Part shown: positions 33,170 to 45,242 of the stretch, one piece after another
Numbering within the stretch: position 1 is the stretch's first letter
Layout of the letters: each line of letters starts with the position of its first letter
Made by a program: the position numbers and the translations under genes
The notes under the pieces: model-generated
Told to the model about the DNA's origin: nothing
What the model saw: only the letters and a program-made list of their open reading frames with translations
Databases searched by the model: none
Source: Fusarium oxysporum f. sp. lycopersici 4287
Lineage: Eukaryota; Ascomycota; Sordariomycetes; Hypocreales; Nectriaceae
Direction: 5' to 3'
DNA: 64,000 bases
Assembly: GCF_000149955.1 (NCBI RefSeq)
Contig: NW_017264851.1
Span: 62,001 to 126,000, forward strand

Positions 33170-36053
33170 ATGGCCGACAATAAACGGAAAACCATTCGCT
33201 ATGAGCTCGCTGGGGATGATTCTCCATCACTCACTCCAGCCACCCCAACACCAGCTTATCAGAGCCTAAGAAATACAAGGAGTACCGGGGATCTTTCACA
33301 CGCTGCAGAACTGCCCGGAGACTTCTCGTCAGAAAGCTCATCGCCGTATACATTCGCCAACCTTTTCGAGAATGATGTCAAAATTCAAGGTAATCTCTCC
33401 ATATAATATGCCAATTAATCTGCTAATAGTGATCATAGACGACGCTCGTGTCGAGATTGATTGTAATTCCAAGTTCGTCCGCACCCTAAGCCGCCTCTAC
33501 CAAACTTCACCCGAGAAGTATGCGCAACCCGACACTCCGACTCCAGAATATACGGAATTCGAATCAAGAAGCAAGACATGGGCCACAAAGCTCAATATTG
33601 TTATTCAAGTTGTGGGCAGTCGAGGTGATGTACAGCCATTCATCGCGCTGGGAAACGAGCTTCAGCGACATGGGCACCGTGTTCGTTTGGCAACACACAA
33701 TACCTTTGAAAGCTTTGTTCGAGAATCAGGACTAGAGTTCTATCCTGTCGGGGGCGACCCAGCTGAGCTGATGGCTTATATGGTGAAGAACCCAGGTCTG
33801 ATACCTAGTATGAAGAGCTTGGCGGCTGGGGAGATTCAGAAAAAGCGTGATATGGTGCAGTGGATGCTTGAGGAATTCTGGCACTCATGTTTGCAACCAG
33901 ACCCATTGACTGGTTTACCTTTTGTGGCCGATGCTATAATTGCTAATCCCCCTAGCTTCGCGCACATACACTGTGCCCAGGCACTAGGCATTCCCGTGCA
34001 TCTCATGTTCACTATGCCGTGGAGCAATACGAGAGCTTTCCCTCATCCGCTTGCTAATTTGAAAAACGTCGGAAGCGATCCTCAACTTGGGAATTACATC
34101 TCTTACACCGTGGTTGAGTGGATGACGTGGCAAGGGTAAGCTTATCTGTCGCTGGAATCCCCTTCTGCTGACGAATTTCATGGTCAGGCTAGGTGACATT
34201 ATCAACAAGTGGAGAAAGTCGATAGACCTAGAGGAGGTGGCTATGTTTGACGCTCCTATGCTAACAAAGACGTTGAAAATCCCCTTCACGTACTGCTGGT
34301 CACCAGCCTTGGTCCCGAAACCTGTAGACTGGGAACCGTATATAGGTAGGTTTGAGGTGCAGGATATGCCTTGCTACCGATAACCAACATTCTTATAGAT
34401 GTCTGCGGCTTTTTCTTTCGCGATCCTCCTCAGTTCTACCCACCAACAGACCTTGCCCAATTCCTCCAAAATGGCCCGCCTCCGGTATACATCGGATTCG
34501 GCAGTATTGTCCTAGATAATCCTGAGAAGGTCATCGGTGTTATACTAGATTCGATCGAGGCCACTGGCGCTCGTGCTATCATCTCTAAAGGCTGGTCTGC
34601 TCTGGTTGGCTCTGAACAAGAAAACGTATACTGGATCGGGGACTGTCCCCACGAATGGCTCTTTCAACACGTCGCAGCGGTCATTCATCATGGGGGTGCC
34701 GGAACAACAGCTTGTGGGTTGAGAAATGGAAAGCCAACAACTATAGTTCCTTTCTTTGGCGAGTAAGTCGATGAGATTTCGATCTGAGATGTCTTGTTTA
34801 CTAATTTTCCATTTTATAGCCAGCCTTTCTGGGGACAGATGGTGGCCAACGCTGGTGCAGGACCCGCTCCGATACCTCATAGAGAGCTCACGGTTGACAA
34901 CCTCGCTGCAGCCATTCGTTACTGTCTATCCCCACAGGCCGCAGCCGCAGCCGCTATCATAGCCGAAAAAATGTCATCAGAGGTCGGGGTTCGTGCTGCT
35001 GTACAGTCCTTTCATAAAGGCCTCCCTCTGGAGCGAATTCGATGCGATGTAATCCCAAGTGAGCCTGCCGTATGGTCATATTCCAAGTCGAAGAACCCGA
35101 TCAAGCTATCGAAGATGGCTGCAGAGATTTTAATATCCACCAATTCAATCGATAGTAAACACCTGAAGCCGTAAGTAACTAGCCTTGCTTACGTGATCGA
35201 TCATTGCCATAGCCGCTGACTTACTCTTTATAGGTACCAGAGCAACCCCATCCAGACCGAAACAACCAGGTGGGATCCTGTTTCAGGAGGCGCTTCTGCT
35301 GTTATGGCAACGGCAACCGGAATGGCTGGCAACATCACGGGCATCTTTACAAAGCCGATCGAGGAATACCGAGACGACCAGAAGCGGCGCGCTGGAGAGC
35401 TGAAGTATACCCAGGGACGAGGTTCCCCATCCCTACAGGAAAGGTCTAGCGATAAGGATCACCTCAGCGTAGAGCGCCTCTCCAACGACTCCGTACGACC
35501 TAGGAGTGCGCACTCTGGACATCTCGCCGGTCGCATGGCTGGAGCTTCAGCTAAAAGCGCTGGTAAAATTGGCCAAACAGCCACGAAAGGCATGCTAGTG
35601 GATTTTCCACTTGCCATAACAGAGGGATTAAAATCGGTACCACAACTCTATGGCGGCAATGTACGCAATCATGGGCCAGTGACAGATGCCAAGAGTGGCA
35701 TGGTAGTGGCGGGGAAGACATTTGCGTGGGGCTTCATCGATGGTCTAAGTGACGTTGTGGTACAACCATATAAAGGGGCGAAGAAGGAGGGTGCACTGGG
35801 TGCTGCTAAAGGGCTTGGAAAGGGGGCGATGAATCTGGTGACTAAGAGTGGTGCTGGAATGTTTGGATTGTTTGCATATCCCAGTGCAGGAATCAGCAAG
35901 AGTCTGCGTACAGCTACACACGGCTCGACACGTAGGAAGATTGCCGAGGAGCGGCGTGCAGAAGGTATTTGGATGGTGAAGAGTGGGACTGGAGTACAGG
36001 TGGACTGTAGTAAAGTGTTGGAGGACTTTGAGCGTTTGAAACGAGATACATAG
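33170..36053 (+). CDS. UDP-glucose:sterol 3-beta-glucosyltransferase, short form
   Basis: An 869-residue protein in six exons: 33170-33389, 33439-34135, 34188-34345, 34399-34762, 34820-35170 and 35234-36053; all phases agree. The GT28 N-terminal domain starts with IVIQVVGSRGDVQPFIALG. The UDP-glucose-binding C-lobe has VYIGFGSIV and HHGGAGTTACGLRNGKP followed by FFGDQPFWG. After it comes a glycine/lysine-rich tail (35300-36050) with repeated short hydrophobic blocks. The enzyme glucosylates ergosterol at the 3-hydroxyl. Atg26/UGT51 proteins carry PH and GRAM domains first (about 1,200 or more residues); this one lacks them, so it is the short paralogue type and probably not the autophagy-linked form. 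Confidence 0.9.
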
Positions 36054-36220
36054 ACTGGAATTCCGTAAATTCAAGGTCAGACTACTTGCCAACCTGCTGA
36101 GGCCCAGGACGCCCGTGTGTGGTGCAAGTACATCCGCGCGTTAAGCGCCAGCTCCCGGCCAGAACGAACTACAAATTACTCTGAGTATAGTTCATCTCGA
36201 GCAACGGACAGTAAAGCTAA

Positions 36221-38145
36221 TTAGTCCACATGAGTTACATGAGCCACCTCTGCCTTCTCAACTCGCTTTTGCTCAAGAGTAATTAATGTCTGAGGACGCT
36301 CTCTCTGCGTAAGTTCTGGAACGCGGCAGACAATCAGGCCTGGATTCTGTATAAAGATCTGGTCCATGTCCTCCAGGGTACGACGAGCGGTTTCGGGATA
36401 CAGGAAGTACACGATCGGGAAGTAGGAGTAGCAAAAGCCAGCAAATACTATCTTTGATAAGCGTCTTGTTCGTGTAACGATGTAATTGCCAGATCACCTA
36501 CGGAGAAAGAAGCCCCAATTGAGATTGTCAACGCCCGTCTTGGTGAATTGAGTAACTATGAAGCCACCCATCCAGTTAGTTGCTGTGGCAGCTGCAGCTC
36601 CCCGTGTGCGCCAACCGAGTGAGTTGACTTCCGAGTTGAACACCCAGGGTACTTTGGCAAAGCTGGTACCGTAACAGAAGTAGTAAATAAAGAAAAAGGC
36701 TGTGGTGACTTCGCCGAGCTAGGGAAGACGTTAGCTGTTGATTCTCAGTATGGGTGTCTCTGTTCCATCACATACTCTCTCCTTCATACCCGGATTATGC
36801 TTGGCTCCTAGGAGAGTCATAGACACAATCATGTAGCAAGAGCCCATTGTCGCTGCTCCGTACAGCATCATCCTATCGGGGTCAGTATATTACCAGGTCA
36901 TTCGTGGGCTAGGTGAGTGCGTACTTTCGGCGACCAAAGCGGTCAATGATGAACAAACAGCAAATTGCGGCGAACAGGTAGATAGTGCCATTGACACCAG
37001 TAAGAAGGCGACTTCGGCGCGCACTGTAGCCAAGAACCTGCTGTAACATGGTGGGGAGGTAGTATCCGAGCGCATTGACCCCTGAGAACTGCTGCATGAA
37101 CTGTGTACCGCACGATAGTAGGATCCTGCGAAGGTTTTGAGTCTTGTCGCGGCATCTGAGCATATCAATCGTCGATACGGTCTCATTGCGCTCCTGTTGA
37201 ATTGTAGCTTGGATTGACCTGAACTCAGTCACGACATCTAGGTCCTCGGTGGTCGCGTTTCTGCCAGCAAGACGTGCTATCACAACAAGGGCCTCGTCGT
37301 GTCGGTCCTTGAGCATCAGCCATCTCGGCGAGTCGGGAACAAACAGTAGCGCGACGGCGATGACGCAGGGAAACAGCAGCTGGAAGCCGAGGGGGAAACG
37401 CCACTGGATGGGACCGCTCCGAACACCAAGAGCGTAGTTCATCCAATTGGCGAGGCAAAAAGCGGCGGTATTGCATAGGGACTGTACGACAACGAGTTTA
37501 CCTCGAACGCGAGGCTTGGAGCATTCGGCCTGATAGACGGGACAGGTAGACGAGGTTATGCCTGCGAGCCAAGACGTTAGATTGTAATTCGACTTGCGTG
37601 CGGAAGATGAACGTTGGAGACATACCCATTCCGAATCCGTTGATGACACGACCGACTATCATCTGAGGAAGATGCCATGACACGATCTGAAGCACAGCGC
37701 CAATGAGGTTGCTCAGGAGGCCAACCCAGATGGTCTTCTTGCGCCCTAACTTGTCACCGCAAACAAAGGCAAAGATTGCCCCAAAAAAGGCGCCCAGCTG
37801 TAATGGTGTTGAGTATTTGCACTTGGTCAAAGGTAGCCTGCCACTTACTGCAAAGCAACTGGAAACAATTCCAGAGATACTCGCGGTCTTAGTCTCGGGA
37901 AACCAATATTTGAAGTCGGCTGAGATGAGAACTGATGAGAAGACGCCCTGATGGACCGTCGATGAGCGACTTCCTGGGCCAGATACGACATGGGCTAGCT
38001 TACCTGGTCGTAACCAAACCATGACATGGAAACTATGTAGACGCATCAGCATTGAGCGCATCATAGAGTTACCGAGTCACTGACCAGCATTGACAAGTGT
38101 CACACACACCAAAAGTGGCGTGCCACTGAGATTACCCAAAGCCAT
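36221..38145 (-). CDS. MFS sugar transporter
   Basis: A 512-residue protein in eight exons: 38145-38085, 38032-38004, 37947-37849, 37797-37626, 37561-36925, 36872-36776, 36718-36502 and 36447-36221. The exons add up in frame. Sugar-porter signatures are present: WFGYDQGVFSS in TM1, GDKLGRKK, GRVINGFGMG, PDSPRWLM, QQFSGVNALGYY, DRFGRRK and a terminal PETARRTLEDMD. It moves a hexose, pentose or oligosaccharide by proton symport or facilitated diffusion; the substrate is not evident. It neighbours a secreted glycosidase, a sugar-acid dehydratase-like gene and a regulator, which suggests a shared catabolic role. Confidence 0.92.
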
Positions 38146-38759
38146 TGAGTATTAGTCTTGTGAAGAAAAGGCAATGTTGAGAGGATGATAATGAGATCAA
38201 ACAACGGAGAAAGTGATGAGCTGTTGCCATTTATAATAATCACAGGGACGCCATCCCGATATCAGGCGCCTTTGCTGGTCGCTGGTTGCCAGACGTTCGG
38301 GTCTGGGGTCTGGGGTCCGGTCTGGGGAACACCGAGCTAATGGGACGTTGTGCGGGGAAATTGATCAGACAACCCATCGGCTGATACACGCTTCGGCGTA
38401 GGCTGCGTTAGAGCAGCGAGGGAGGAATTAAATCCGGGTAGCATTAACCGCTTCGACACGAGCTAGTCCAGCATTAGTATTAGTATGTGCAAGGATTATT
38501 GGCGGCGGGGACAGGCGGCAGAGCGCCATCAACTCTATTATCAGCTAGCTCGCGGGGGTAGACGGCACATTGTCCGCCGACAGCCAAGACCCCTCATTGA
38601 GAGTTTATGATGCGGTGCGACACAACTGATACGGATAGTGGCCAGCTCCATATGAACACATAGTTAAGATCATGAAGACAAATTATGTAAAGTTCTATAC
38701 GATAACTTGCAATCTTTTCTCACTTTGTCATTGATGGTCTTGAGCAAATCCTGTCTAAG
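38146..38759. promoter_or_regulatory. Divergent promoter region between sugar transporter and SDR gene
   Basis: No gene seen. A G/T-rich repeat (GGTCTGGGGTCTGGGGTCCG near 38298) and several CGGNG-type trinucleotides are visible. The layout would let one regulator control both genes. Confidence 0.45.
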
Positions 38760-39899
38760 ATGGTTTCTTCGCCTCCCGCAATGTACGTTGAAACATACAT
38801 TTTCCTCATACTATAATAAAACTACTGACTGATTTTGACTCATTAGACAATACGTCTTGGTGACTGGTGCCACCTGGTTTATTGGTGCGCATGTTGTCGA
38901 CCAACTTCTGTCGCGTGGTATCAAAGTCCGCGGGGCTACTCGATCATTATCCAAGGGGAAGACCATGATTGATGTGAGGCCTGAGTTTCGAGAGAAGCTT
39001 GATTTCGTTCAGATTGGCGACTTCGAGAACCCGGAGGGATTTTTGGAGGCTATTCAGGACATCGACGCCGTTATTCATGTGGCAAGTGTACGTGCTATGA
39101 AAGACCTGGATGATATGACACACATTCTGACCTCACCTAGCCTTTCACATATGACACCAAAGACAATGAGAAAGAGTTGATTATACCAGCGATCAATGGT
39201 GTTGATTCTATCCTCAAAGCGGCGGCTACTTCGCCGAAAGTAAAGCGCATCGTCATCACGTCTTCCTTTGCATCCGTCCTTGATGCTGGGCGCAAGGCAC
39301 CACCGTACTTCACTTACACTGGCGATGACTGGAACCCTCTGTCATACGAAGAGTCGGTCGACCCTGAAACAAGTGCTGTAATAGCATACCGTGGATCCAA
39401 AAAGTTTGCAGAACTCAAAGCTTGGGACTTCATCGCTAAAGAGAAGCCCTCCTTCGACCTGGTCACCCTTTGCCCGCCTATGACGTTTGGTCCCATACGG
39501 CATCCCGTTACGAACGTCGACGCGCTGAATGAGTCAAACAAGATGCTCTTCAACATAGCCAGCGGCGAAACTCCGCTGCCAGTTGCCAGGGTACCATTCT
39601 GGATCGACGTTCGCGACCTTGCCAAAGCTCACGTCGAGGCACTTTTGCGGCCTGAGGCTGGCGGAAAGCGATATATTCCAGCGTCTCCTGAGAGATTTAC
39701 ATACAGCAAGGCCGCCAGCATCATTGGATCGCATTTTTCCTGGGCGGCAGATAATGTGTCGAAAGAGGTACAGGCTCCCGATGAGTCTCATGGCGTGGAT
39801 GGGGAGACGGCTGGTCGGGAATTAGGTCTTGATTACATACCTTTTACAAGGACTGTTATCGACTTGATCACGCAGGTAAGGGATATGCAAAAGTCATGA
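38760..39899 (+). CDS. Extended SDR, NADPH-dependent aldehyde/ketone reductase (Gre2-like)
   Basis: A 340-residue protein in three exons (38760-38782, 38847-39087, 39141-39899). It has an N-terminal Rossmann fold, VLVTGATWFIGAHVV, DAVIHVAS|PFTYDT across the second intron, active-site Ser in VITSSFAS, and the catalytic YRGSK (YxxxK) pair. This matches the GRE2/dihydroflavonol-reductase-like branch, which reduces methylglyoxal and various aldehydes or ketones. The dinucleotide motif is usually GATGFIG; here the middle Gly is Trp (GATWFIG), which may hinder cofactor binding. It lies beside a sugar transporter and might reduce a sugar-derived intermediate. Confidence 0.87.
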
Positions 39900-40822
39900 T
39901 TGTTCGAACTGGGAAGTATGGCACTGGATTGTGGAAACTGGCCGAAGGCAGCAAGTAGTTCCGCCGATGGTTGTCATTGTCTTGCAAGATTTCACCAGCA
40001 TCTCTTCCCTAATGTTATCCCAACCTTCTTCCAAATCAAAGAAAGAGGCTTCTTAAATGCGATAATGTAATCTATTTATGAGTTCTATTCATACGTGATG
40101 CGTTGAAATATGTCTCAATAACTATGAACTTTTCGCATAGCACGCAGAAAATCTTCAACCTAGGCACCATTTCATACTAGGGAACGTTCAGATCGTACAA
40201 GGCTCATATGATTGGACGCGGATAGGCGGCAGCGACAGCCCAAGCAGAAACCGGGTATAGGCGGCATCGGCGAACCGAGTCGCGTCTATGGCCCCTAGCA
40301 GTTTAGTGCATTAGCAAATTGAGGAAATTTAATGTAGGGTATCTTGGCGGGTAAATAATATCCCACGAGGAAAAACAAATACTTAGTCCCCCCCGCTCTT
40401 AGTTTCAAATACTTACATTATGCTCAATTTATAGAAGGAGAGCGAAGGTAGCTATCATATGTGCTGTTTTAATAAATGCTTTTCTCAAGGCCCGCGTTGA
40501 GCGTGAGATTTGGCGGCAGCATAACTTGGCCGGGCGAAATCAGGTTATGATGTATTCCAGTTTGCAACACACATCTGACATTTTATTATTCCACTATCTC
40601 TCAGACAGTAGTCCTGTTAGTTTTTGCAATACACTATTATGCTGTTAATATGCACTTCCTATATAAATAAAAAGAGTATTTGCAATAATGAATCTTGCCA
40701 AGGCATACATAACCGGTGCATTGTAAATCCGTCCCGTTGAGTGCGGGGTGTGACTGTTTTAGTCATACATTATTTACTGTACCATTCTTTTTGTCGACTA
40801 TGTTCGCTTTCTAGAATTAAAC
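39900..40822. other. Intergenic region
   Basis: Nothing beyond possible promoter and terminator sequence was seen. It is moderately AT-rich without long open frames. Confidence 0.6.
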
Positions 40823-42862
40823 ATGAGCTTCAATCGGCAAAGAGTAGCACTGGCATGTACTTATTGCCGCCACCGGTAAGCTGCCTGTCAGGGAAGACAG
40901 ACGCGCAAGTTGCTGAGCTGCACTAGGAAACGGCGATGTGACGCCACCAAACCAAGATGTAATAATTGCACCAGGTCAGGAGCGGACTGTCATTACGATG
41001 ATGGCCCCTCGCAAAGGTATAGGCATGCTACGACCTGTCCTCGATGCAGCGTCTAACGATTGCCTAACAGAATCGATACTTCTGGGGGCACAAAGGAAAT
41101 AATAAGTCGGTTGAAAGATATCAAAGACATACTGGCTGAGCAACAGCAGCACTTAACAGCCTTATCATCCAGGAACCATTCTCAGCCAGCATCTCGCGTC
41201 AACTTATCGCAAGGCGCTACGCCAAATGCAAGTGATGGATCGCCAATAAGTGCTCCTGCGAATGGGACGCAAGCTATCGACGACGAGCCTCCACAATTCT
41301 CCTCTAGTATGAGAGAGCCGTTGGACGTAGCATCTGAACCGATGAATATTCCGGCCGAGCACAAAACCTCTTCAAGTTACCTCCTAGGTCTCCCAGCTGT
41401 GAAAATGCTAGTAGGTGAATATCCAACAAACCTATTCTTCCTACTAGAGAGCCAGAGTCCTCTGCCACCGGAGCTGTCTCCAGAGCAGTCGCAGAATCCG
41501 CTGCCTCCTTTCCAAATAGAACGATCGGTACTTGACCACCTAGTTGCCACCTTCTTCTCGTCAGTACACGTTAGCCATCCAGTACTCGATCAGGCAGAGT
41601 TTACAGAGATCTACGAAAGATTCCTGGACAAGGGAGCAGACTCGAGCACAGAGTCAGCCTTATGTATGACAGTCTTTGCTCTTGGTGCTGTTTCCAGTCT
41701 ACCAATGGGTTTATGCCATCCGCAAACTTCTCCCAATGGTACGAAATATATGAAATATGCTCTACCAACGCTCATGCTCCGCTCATTATGGTTGTTTTCC
41801 TTCGATCTCACATTAGCTCAGGCACTTGTTCTGGCGAGTGTTTATTTTGCATATATTGTCCGTCCGCTTCATAGTTGGCGACTCATATACTTGGCTACCA
41901 ATCTTTTACAGCTAAAGCTTTCAAGGTCAGAGCCTTATACTATCAGATAGTTAATCGCTAATAAGATTACCAGCTTGGATTGCCAAAAGCAAACGCTCAA
42001 TACAGAAGTCGATATACTGCGGCTATTTTGGTCTTGCTTTATCATCGAATGCGACAGACTCGCTGAGCTGGAGCTCCCTAGAAGCAGTCTTCAACAATTG
42101 ACTGATGATGCAAACCTGCCCCGATGTGGGAATCTGGATGATCTTCACATGACAGCCTATCTGGCCGAGATATCTATCAGACGACTTCTGAACCGCATAC
42201 ACAACTCCCTATACCCAAGAACACCAAATTATCTCAACACGTCTCTTTCTTCAACCTCACTGATGACATCAGAAGAGTTTTCTATCGACAAGCTAACTTC
42301 GATCACCTCTGTCTGTGAAGAACTGCACAGTCAACTTGACTTATGGCACGCAGCAATCCCGGAGCAGTTCCGACCACCACTTAATCTTGAGGAAATAGAC
42401 AATGACAGGATATCCATATTGAGAATTCGATACTATGCCGCGAAACATATTATATACCGACCTTTTGTTCTCCATGTTACAACGCATACGAGCTCACAGA
42501 TTTCGAGTGCTATTGTCGAGAAGGCAGGTATTTGTATCGAAAGTTGCAGTTTGTATCTTTACCACACCTCTAAGATTCTTCGCGCTCCAAGTCAATACAC
42601 ATGGACGTTTGCATTGTCGTAAGCAACCTCCATCAGGCCGCAGTGTCTTATACTAAATCACCAAGCCAGGTCGCTCGGGGCAGTGATTATACTGACATTG
42701 TCATGGCTCAATTCTGAGCTCCGGCACTTTATTCCTGACATAGAGAGCCTTCAAAGTTTGGCCATTGATAACTTGAGTCAATGGAATGTTTCCAGTATCT
42801 CCGATGTTTTGGCAATACTTAAGGAGATAAGGAGGAAGACACGTCTTCGAACAAGAGTCTGA
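40823..42862 (+). CDS. Zn2Cys6 transcription factor with fungal-specific domain
   Basis: A 611-residue protein in five exons: 40823-40875, 40927-41016, 41071-41925, 41974-42618 and 42670-42862. Two introns cut the zinc cluster, which reads CTYCRHRKRRC then DATKPRCNNC and TRSGADC, with all six Cys spaced as expected. A coiled region (IISRLKDIKDILAEQQQHL) follows, likely for dimerising. The fungal-specific regulatory domain is seen from about residue 200 (HLVATFFSSVHVSHPVLDQ, VDILRLFWSCFIIECDR). It sits between the reductase/transporter pair and the dehydratase, so it is a likely local regulator of these sugar genes (inferred). Confidence 0.9.
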
Positions 42863-42983
42863 GAGATCTAGGATCTTGATAACGCAGGTTCATCTGATTG
42901 TCCGGATTCTATTTCACAGTACTATAAAAGATATCAAGGTGTGAAATATCTTGATTGATGTATAAGGGGAGTCGATTCAAATG

Positions 42984-44592
42984 TTATAGCTCGCCACCTG
43001 TGGGCTGCGCGATAATCTTCAAACCAATTTCAGATGTCCAGAACTTGCCATCAGGATAAGTATACTTTTGGAGCGCTTCATCAGTGTAGCCTGTAGAGTA
43101 ACCTGGTGACAATGGCGTGACGTAGTGAGTATTGACAATCTTGGAGGGATGTCGCAAGTTTTCACGGTGGCTGTCGGCATTTTCCAACATTGACTTGCGT
43201 CCACTAATAGCAACATAGTCAATCGTGCTGAGATGGGACGTGAGTTCTGTCAAGCCCATTGCGCCATTATGTGGAACGCATGGGATATTGAACTTGAGGG
43301 CCATCAGCATGACCGCCTAGAACGAGGATGATTAGCTTGGGACGCGAATCAACAGTAACTATGCTTATGCGGACTTACAAGACATTCGTTAACGCTACCG
43401 AGTCTAACAGCATCGATTTGTGCAACGTCAGTTGCTTCAGCCTGCAATAACTGCTTGAAAGTGACTCTGTTTTGTGCTGCTTCGCCTGTGGCAACACCGA
43501 CGCCATACGGCTTCAGCGCCTTGCGAATCGCTGCGTGCCCCAGCACGTCGTCGGGGTTTGTGGGTTCTGCAAGAGAATCAGGAATGTATGCCCAGTTGGG
43601 CTGAAGGAAATTGAGGCATACCTTCAATAAAAACAGGCTTGAACTCCACCAAATGCTTCATGTACTCAATAGCCTCAGGTACGCTCCAGACCTATTCCAA
43701 CGTTAGTGACAGCTATCATAAAGCGGAGTGACCACTTGCCTGATTAGCATCAATCATGATCTGGTAGTCATTATCGTAACCCAAGACGTCTCTCACAGCA
43801 GACAATCTTTCTCTATCGGCCTCGATGCTGGTCCCGACTTTGAACTGATCGCCACAGAATGCCTCCTCCCATTGGTGCGTGCGAGACGCTCTTGGACCTG
43901 CACCATGGGCCTTAGCCCAATTGGGAATGCATAATGCATGCAAGTCTTGCGACCGTTGTAGCGCGTGACCACTCCCTTCTGGGACCTGGGGCTGGAACTA
44001 GATACGCATTGACCTCCCCCCTCCCCCCACAAATGGTGTGATGACGTCGGTGATATACCTGAAGTCGATGCAGCGGACAATCTCCTCGGGACTCATCTCA
44101 CACACGATCTGCCATACCGGAAGACCTAATATCTTGCCCCAGAGGTCCCAAACAGCGTTGAGTACGCCAGCAACGGCCAAATGTGTCACGCTCTTCTCAG
44201 GACCGATCCATCTGTACTGGGAGTCGGAGACCATATATCGCCAGGTCTTGCCCATGTTGCGAGTCAACTCATGCATTGTCCTTCCAACTACGCGTTTCGC
44301 GAAGATGTTCAGAGCCATACAAATGAGTTCACTTCCTCGACCGTTGCTGAAAGCCTGTCTGACCATTAGCAGCAATTCTGAAGGTGTCGACCGCAACCGG
44401 ACTGACAATCCCTTCACCGATCAAATCACCGTGATTGGTATGCAGTTGAATGTATGGATGCGACCCATTCGTGCCAATATGCATGGCGTCTGAGCCAACT
44501 CCGTCTAGACTAGTGGGGAATCTGATGTCGGTAACGGTGAAGCTGGTGATGGTGACATCATCAACTTCTAACGGTGTCTTTGAGGATGGCAT
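42984..44592 (-). pseudogene. Enolase-superfamily sugar-acid dehydratase (fuconate/galactonate type), probably damaged
   Basis: Exons recognised: 44592-44407, 44354 to about 44040, a middle piece ending near 43745, about 43690-43624, about 43569-43375 and 43316-42984. Landmarks of the L-fuconate-dehydratase-like group are [49 protein letters not shown] and VPHNGAMGLTEL, so the metal ligands and the His base are present. Between about 43870 and 44040 the protein is not recognisable and an in-frame TAG (43998) follows a G/C run. The catalytic KxK motif (usually FKLKVG) is shortened to FKVG. The intron after DANQ starts GCAAGT, a GC-AG intron. It is either a pseudogene or a badly diverged gene. 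Intact relatives dehydrate sugar acids to 2-keto-3-deoxy acids. Confidence 0.65.
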
Positions 44593-45098
44593 TGTAGCGG
44601 CGTAGACAGGAGAAGAAACAAGTTCTGGTGTTTCAAGGTTGGAACCTACGATTTGATTTGTACATCATCTTGTAATGATGAGGGGCCTTTTAAGGAGATT
44701 TAAAGCCTGTCCCATTAATGGTAACAAAGAATGCGGAAGTCAGATCCGCAAGTTAGAGGATTGCGGGGTTCGATGCGAACCAGCGGGCTTATCTGCCGAC
44801 TATCCCCGCTATCTATTTTGCTCCTGGCAATACTGGCCAATGTGGTTAGACAAAAGGACCGGATAAGCTTTTATACAGAACGGAATTAATATGGAGTGCT
44901 GTTAACATAAGACCTGAGGAGCTAACCAGTCCGCGTATAGTGCTTTGTGGCGCAGTAGGCGTCTTCCGTCAGCGGCTGCTGAGGTCTTTGGGCGCTTATT
45001 ATAAACCCTTTAACTTTCATTTCCCCGCATTACGATATCTACAATCTGTTTGACCCTGGCACACTTAAGCAAATATCTCTCAATTACCCTTGCCCAAA
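44593..45098. other. Intergenic region
   Basis: Upstream of the dehydratase and of the small frame that follows; a TATAAA-like box lies near 45000. No gene seen. Confidence 0.5.
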
Positions 45099-45242
45099 AT
45101 GCTCCCGGTCCTCGAACTTACGGGCTGCGCTGAATTCGAAGAGCTGTTGCAAAACTGCAAAGTTATTATCCTCGAAGCAGAGGCTACCTTATCTGCACTC
45201 TACAACAAACGCGCCTCCTTCAAGAAGATATCTGATGAATAA
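45099..45242 (+). pseudogene. Possible thioredoxin relic
   Basis: A 47-codon frame whose order of residues (VLELTGCAEFEELLQN, KVIILEAEATL, SFKKISDE) recalls the start of thioredoxin: the beta-strand/helix leader, then the FxATWCGPC site, then the helix. The active site CGPC is replaced by SALY-like residues and the frame stops at TAA 45242. Downstream frames (to about 45440) show no clear continuation. The match is by eye only and weak. Confidence 0.35.
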
